A stretch of DNA of 23,159 nucleotides. Source: JAWLCQ01 sp041687095 (GTDB lineage Bacteria > Planctomycetota > Phycisphaerae > SM23-33). Within the stretch, counting starts at the first letter, position 1; each line of letters opens with the position of its first letter. Position numbers and translations under genes: made by a program. Positions 20,726 through 23,159 of this stretch are shown piece after piece. The notes beneath the pieces were generated by a model. The model worked only from the letters and a program-made list of their open reading frames with translations, made no database searches and was not told the origin of the DNA. The stretch covers positions 1 to 23,159 of the forward strand of contig JAWLCQ010000064.1 of NCBI GenBank assembly GCA_041687095.1, in the 5' to 3' direction.

Positions 20726-22801
20726 ATGGCACGAGACCTGAACAAACTGAGGAATATCGGCATCATGGCCCACATTGATGCCGGTAAGACCACCGTCAGC
20801 GAGCGGATCCTGTACTTCGCCGGCCGAACGCATAAGATCGGCGAGGTGCACAATGGAACCGCGGTGATGGACTACCTGCTCGAGGAGCAGCAGCGGGGGA
20901 TCACCATCACCTCGGCGGCGACGACGCTGCTGTGGCGGGAGCACACGGTCAACCTCATCGACACGCCCGGGCACGTGGACTTCACCGTGGAGGTGGAGCG
21001 GTCGCTGCGGGTGCTCGATGGGGCGGTGGCGGTGTTCTGCGCGGTGGGGGGGGTCGAGGCCCAGTCCGAGACCGTGTGGCAGCAGGCCCAGCGCTACCGC
21101 GTGCCGCGCCTGTGCTTCATCAACAAGATGGACCGCCTCGGGGCCGACTTCCAGATGGTGGTCGACGAGATCCGCACCCGCCTGCCCTCGCACCCCGTCC
21201 TGCTGCAGATCCCCATGGGCGCGGGCGACGCGTTCGCCGGGCACATCGACCTCCTCACCCGCGAGGCCATCTACTACGAGCCCGAGGAGATCGCCACCCG
21301 CATGCGGGTCGAGCCGATCCCCGCGGAGTACGAGGCGGCGGCGGAGGCGGCGCGGCAGGAGATGATCGAGGTCGCCGCCGAGTACGATGACGCCCTCATG
21401 GAGAAGTACCTCCACGACGAGGAGATCGGGGAAGCCGAGATCCGCCGGGGCCTCCGCAAGGGCACCCTGACGGGCAAGGTGCACCCGGTGCTGTGCGGGT
21501 CGGCCCTGAAGCACATGGGCGTGCGCAAGCTGCTCGACGCGGTGGTGCACTACCTGCCCAGCCCGCTGGACGTCCCCCCCGTGCAGGGCCACCCCGACCT
21601 CAAGAGCGACGCCGTCATCGAGCGCCCCCCCGACCCCGACGCCCCGTTCAGCGGACTGGTGTTCAAGATCACCTCCGACCAGCACGGGGACCTGAACTTC
21701 CTCCGCGTGTACAGCGGGACGCTCAAGCCCAACACCCGCGTCCTCAACAGCACGCAGGACCGCAAGGAGAACGTGGCGCGGATCTGGGAGATGCACGCCA
21801 AGCAGCGCATCCGGCGCGAGGAGGCCCAGCCGGGCGACATCGTCGCCCTCGTGGGCCTCAAGGACTCGCTGACGGGCGACACGCTGTGCGACACCCGCAA
21901 CCCGATCGTTCTGGAGCGCCTCCAGTTCCCCGAGCCCGTCATCACCATGTCCATCGAGCCGCGCACCAACGCCGAGAAGCAGCGCCTCGTGGACGCCCTG
22001 AACATCCTCCGGCGCGAGGACCCGACGTTCCAGTACCGCTACGACTCCGAGACCGGGCAGACCACCATCAGCGGGATGGGCGAGTTGCACCTGGAGATCG
22101 TCAAGAACAAGCTGGTGCGGGACATGGGCCTGGACGTGCACGTGGGGCGGCCCAGCGTGGCGTACAAGGAGACCATCCGCGGGTCGGCCGAGGTGGAGTC
22201 CCGCTTCATCCGCCAGACCGGCGGGCGGGGCCAGTACGCCGTCGTCACCCTCCGCGTGGAGGCCTACACCCCCCCGACGGGGGAGGACCCCATCGTCTTC
22301 GAGGACGCGACCAAGGGCGGGGTGCTGCCGCGTGAGTACGTCGCGGCCGTCGCGCAGGGCGTCAAGGACGCCGCCACCAGCGGCCCGCTGGCGGGCTACC
22401 CGCTGCTGAACGTCAAGGCGATCCTGCTCGACGGGAAGCATCACCCCGTGGACAGCAGCGACCTGGCATTCCAGCAGGCGGGGGCGATGGCGTTCAGCGA
22501 GGCGTTGGAGAAGGCCACCCCGGTCTTCCTCGAGCCGATGATGCTCCTGCAGGTGACCACGCCGGAGCAGTATCTCGGACCGGTGACGGGCGATTTGAAC
22601 GCCCGTCGTGCGGAGATCCGTGCGGTGGACAGCCGCGGGCAGTACCGGGTGCTCAAGGCCCTGGCGCCGCTGGCGGAGATGTTCGGATACTCCACGCAGT
22701 TGCGGTCGCTGACGCAGGGGCGGGCGACGAGCACGATGGAGCCGCACTCCTACGCCCCCGCCCCGGCGCACGTGGCCGAGGGCATCCTGCGGTACGTGTA
22801 G
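20726..22801 (+). CDS. fusA: Elongation factor G
   Basis: The 691-aa translocase moves tRNA and mRNA after each peptide bond. P-loop AHIDAGKTT lies at 15-23. RGITITSAATT (canonical switch I, unlike EF-Tu here), DTPGHVDF and NKMDR follow. Domain IV has GGRGQYAVVTLRVEAY and GVKDAATSGPLAGYPL, and domain V has GDLNARRAEIRAVDSRGQYR and LAEMFGYSTQLRSLTQGRAT. An upstream in-frame TTG at 20672 exists. I chose ATG 20726, which gives MARDLNKLRNIGIMAHIDAG, the family start. The region upstream lacks a ribosome-binding sequence and is heavily structured. No tuf follows, in contrast to many str operons; the next gene is rpsJ. Confidence 0.97.
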   Translation: MARDLNKLRNIGIMAHIDAGKTTVSERILYFAGRTHKIGEVHNGTAVMDYLLEEQQRGITITSAATTLLWREHTVNLIDTPGHVDFTVEVERSLRVLDGAVAVFCAVGGVEAQSETVWQQAQRYRVPRLCFINKMDRLGADFQMVVDEIRTRLPSHPVLLQIPMGAGDAFAGHIDLLTREAIYYEPEEIATRMRVEPIPAEYEAAAEAARQEMIEVAAEYDDALMEKYLHDEEIGEAEIRRGLRKGTLTGKVHPVLCGSALKHMGVRKLLDAVVHYLPSPLDVPPVQGHPDLKSDAVIERPPDPDAPFSGLVFKITSDQHGDLNFLRVYSGTLKPNTRVLNSTQDRKENVARIWEMHAKQRIRREEAQPGDIVALVGLKDSLTGDTLCDTRNPIVLERLQFPEPVITMSIEPRTNAEKQRLVDALNILRREDPTFQYRYDSETGQTTISGMGELHLEIVKNKLVRDMGLDVHVGRPSVAYKETIRGSAEVESRFIRQTGGRGQYAVVTLRVEAYTPPTGEDPIVFEDATKGGVLPREYVAAVAQGVKDAATSGPLAGYPLLNVKAILLDGKHHPVDSSDLAFQQAGAMAFSEALEKATPVFLEPMMLLQVTTPEQYLGPVTGDLNARRAEIRAVDSRGQYRVLKALAPLAEMFGYSTQLRSLTQGRATSTMEPHSYAPAPAHVAEGILRYV

Positions 22802-22843
22802 CCGCGGGCATGAAAAAAATGTGAAGAATTCGCTGCTAGACAT

Positions 22844-22871
22844 TTGACAGGCACGCGGATTTCCGTAGATT
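22844..22871 (+). promoter_or_regulatory. Strong promoter of rpsJ (S10 operon)
   Basis: A perfect TTGACA (22844-22849), 16-nt spacer and TAGATT (22866-22871). An A/T-rich stretch (GAAAAAAATGTGAAGAATT, 22812-22830) lies upstream like an UP element. The design, including the 16-nt spacer, matches the tuf operon promoter. Confidence 0.8.
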
Positions 22872-22889
22872 AGAAAGACTCTGTACCCC

Positions 22890-22913
22890 CTGCTGTCCGT
22901 GTCAGGGCGGCAG
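22890..22913 (+). promoter_or_regulatory. Hairpin in the rpsJ leader
   Basis: CTGCTGTCC (22890-22898) pairs with GGGCGGCAG (22905-22913) over 9 bp, including two G-T pairs, with loop GTGTCA. It lies between the predicted transcription start (about 22878) and the rpsJ ribosome-binding site. S10 operon leaders in gamma-proteobacteria are targets of L4; whether this short leader is equivalent is unknown. Confidence 0.45.
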
Positions 22914-22936
22914 ACGTGAATCGGGAGAGTCAGTCA

Positions 22937-23159
22937 ATGGTGCAGGACAAGATACGTATACGAATGGAAGCCTACGACCACCGGGCGCTGGACGCTTCAG
23001 CGAAGGAGATCGTAGACCACGCGGAGCGGACGGGCGCACGAGTGCGTGGGCCCGTCCCGTTGCCGACCCGGATCGAGCGCTACACCGTCCTTCGCTCACC
23101 GCACGTGGACAAGAAGTCCCGCGAGCAGTTTGAGATGCGGACGCACAAGCGGATCATCG
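22937..23159 (+). CDS. rpsJ: Ribosomal protein uS10, 3' truncated by the window edge
   Basis: The first 74 codons of S10, the small-subunit head protein that also binds the NusG KOW domain. Visible family sequence is KIRIRMEAYDHRALDASAKE, GPVPLPTRIERYTVLRSPHV and KKSREQFEMRTHKR. The ATG follows GGGAG with 9-nt spacing. The frame is open to the end of the window, and about 30 more residues are expected beyond it. S10 normally heads the S10-spc ribosomal protein operon, which presumably continues downstream. Confidence 0.96.
   Translation, partial: MVQDKIRIRMEAYDHRALDASAKEIVDHAERTGARVRGPVPLPTRIERYTVLRSPHVDKKSREQFEMRTHKRII

Overview
The window is a GC-rich bacterial chromosome segment covering the transcription and translation core (the rif/str region). 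The order is tRNA-Thr, tuf, rpmG, tRNA-Trp, secE, nusG, rplK, rplA, rplJ, rplL, rpoB, four small accessory genes, rpoC, rpsL, rpsG, fusA and the start of rpsJ, all on the plus strand. Ahead of this block, on the minus strand, are a homoserine dehydrogenase gene and an archaeal-type phosphoglycerate-mutase-like gene that probably serves as homoserine kinase. I infer a planctomycete, plausibly class Phycisphaerae. The grounds are the strong GC bias, the aberrant EF-Tu effector loop, and the short AT-rich GAAATCTGAAATC-like word arrays and REP-like palindromes in spacers. No 16S rRNA is present, so the assignment is indirect.

Positions 1-2800: hom and the mutase-like gene form a probable threonine-pathway operon read leftwards from a promoter near 2766-2794. 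Positions 2800-4000: about 1.2 kb with no convincing gene. It holds a 209-bp foldback element, two REP-like palindromes in opposite orientation, six copies of a short word, two further hairpins and a G-run cluster. A strong promoter at 3997-4024 (TTGACA, 16 nt, TATAGT) then starts the long operon.

Positions 4100-9520: tRNA-Thr, EF-Tu, bL33, tRNA-Trp, SecE, NusG and the L11, L1, L10 and L7/L12 genes. The L10-L7/L12 spacer carries an AT-rich word array. A hairpin with a T-rich tail after rplL probably attenuates transcription into rpoB. Positions 9579-19273: rpoB and rpoC, normally adjacent, are separated by about 1.57 kb. The insert carries a 56-aa protein, a 203-aa protein of unknown function, a HEPN-like protein and an 88-aa protein whose gene overlaps the HEPN stop codon. 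This is the best candidate for an undescribed system in the window.

Positions 19325-23159: rpsL and rpsG, then a 508-nt highly structured spacer, fusA, and a strong promoter driving rpsJ, the usual first gene of the S10 operon. A probable internal promoter lies within the 3' part of rpoC. Apart from the accessory insert and the mutase-like gene, the proteins jointly make RNA polymerase, its NusG factor, the ribosomal stalk (L11, L10, L7/L12), the elongation factors that act at that stalk, and SecE of the protein-export channel. Notable deviations in the core proteins are the EF-Tu switch I sequence, arginine at S12 position 88, a 40-residue Ala/Glu/Pro tail on L10, and bL33 with three instead of four cysteines.
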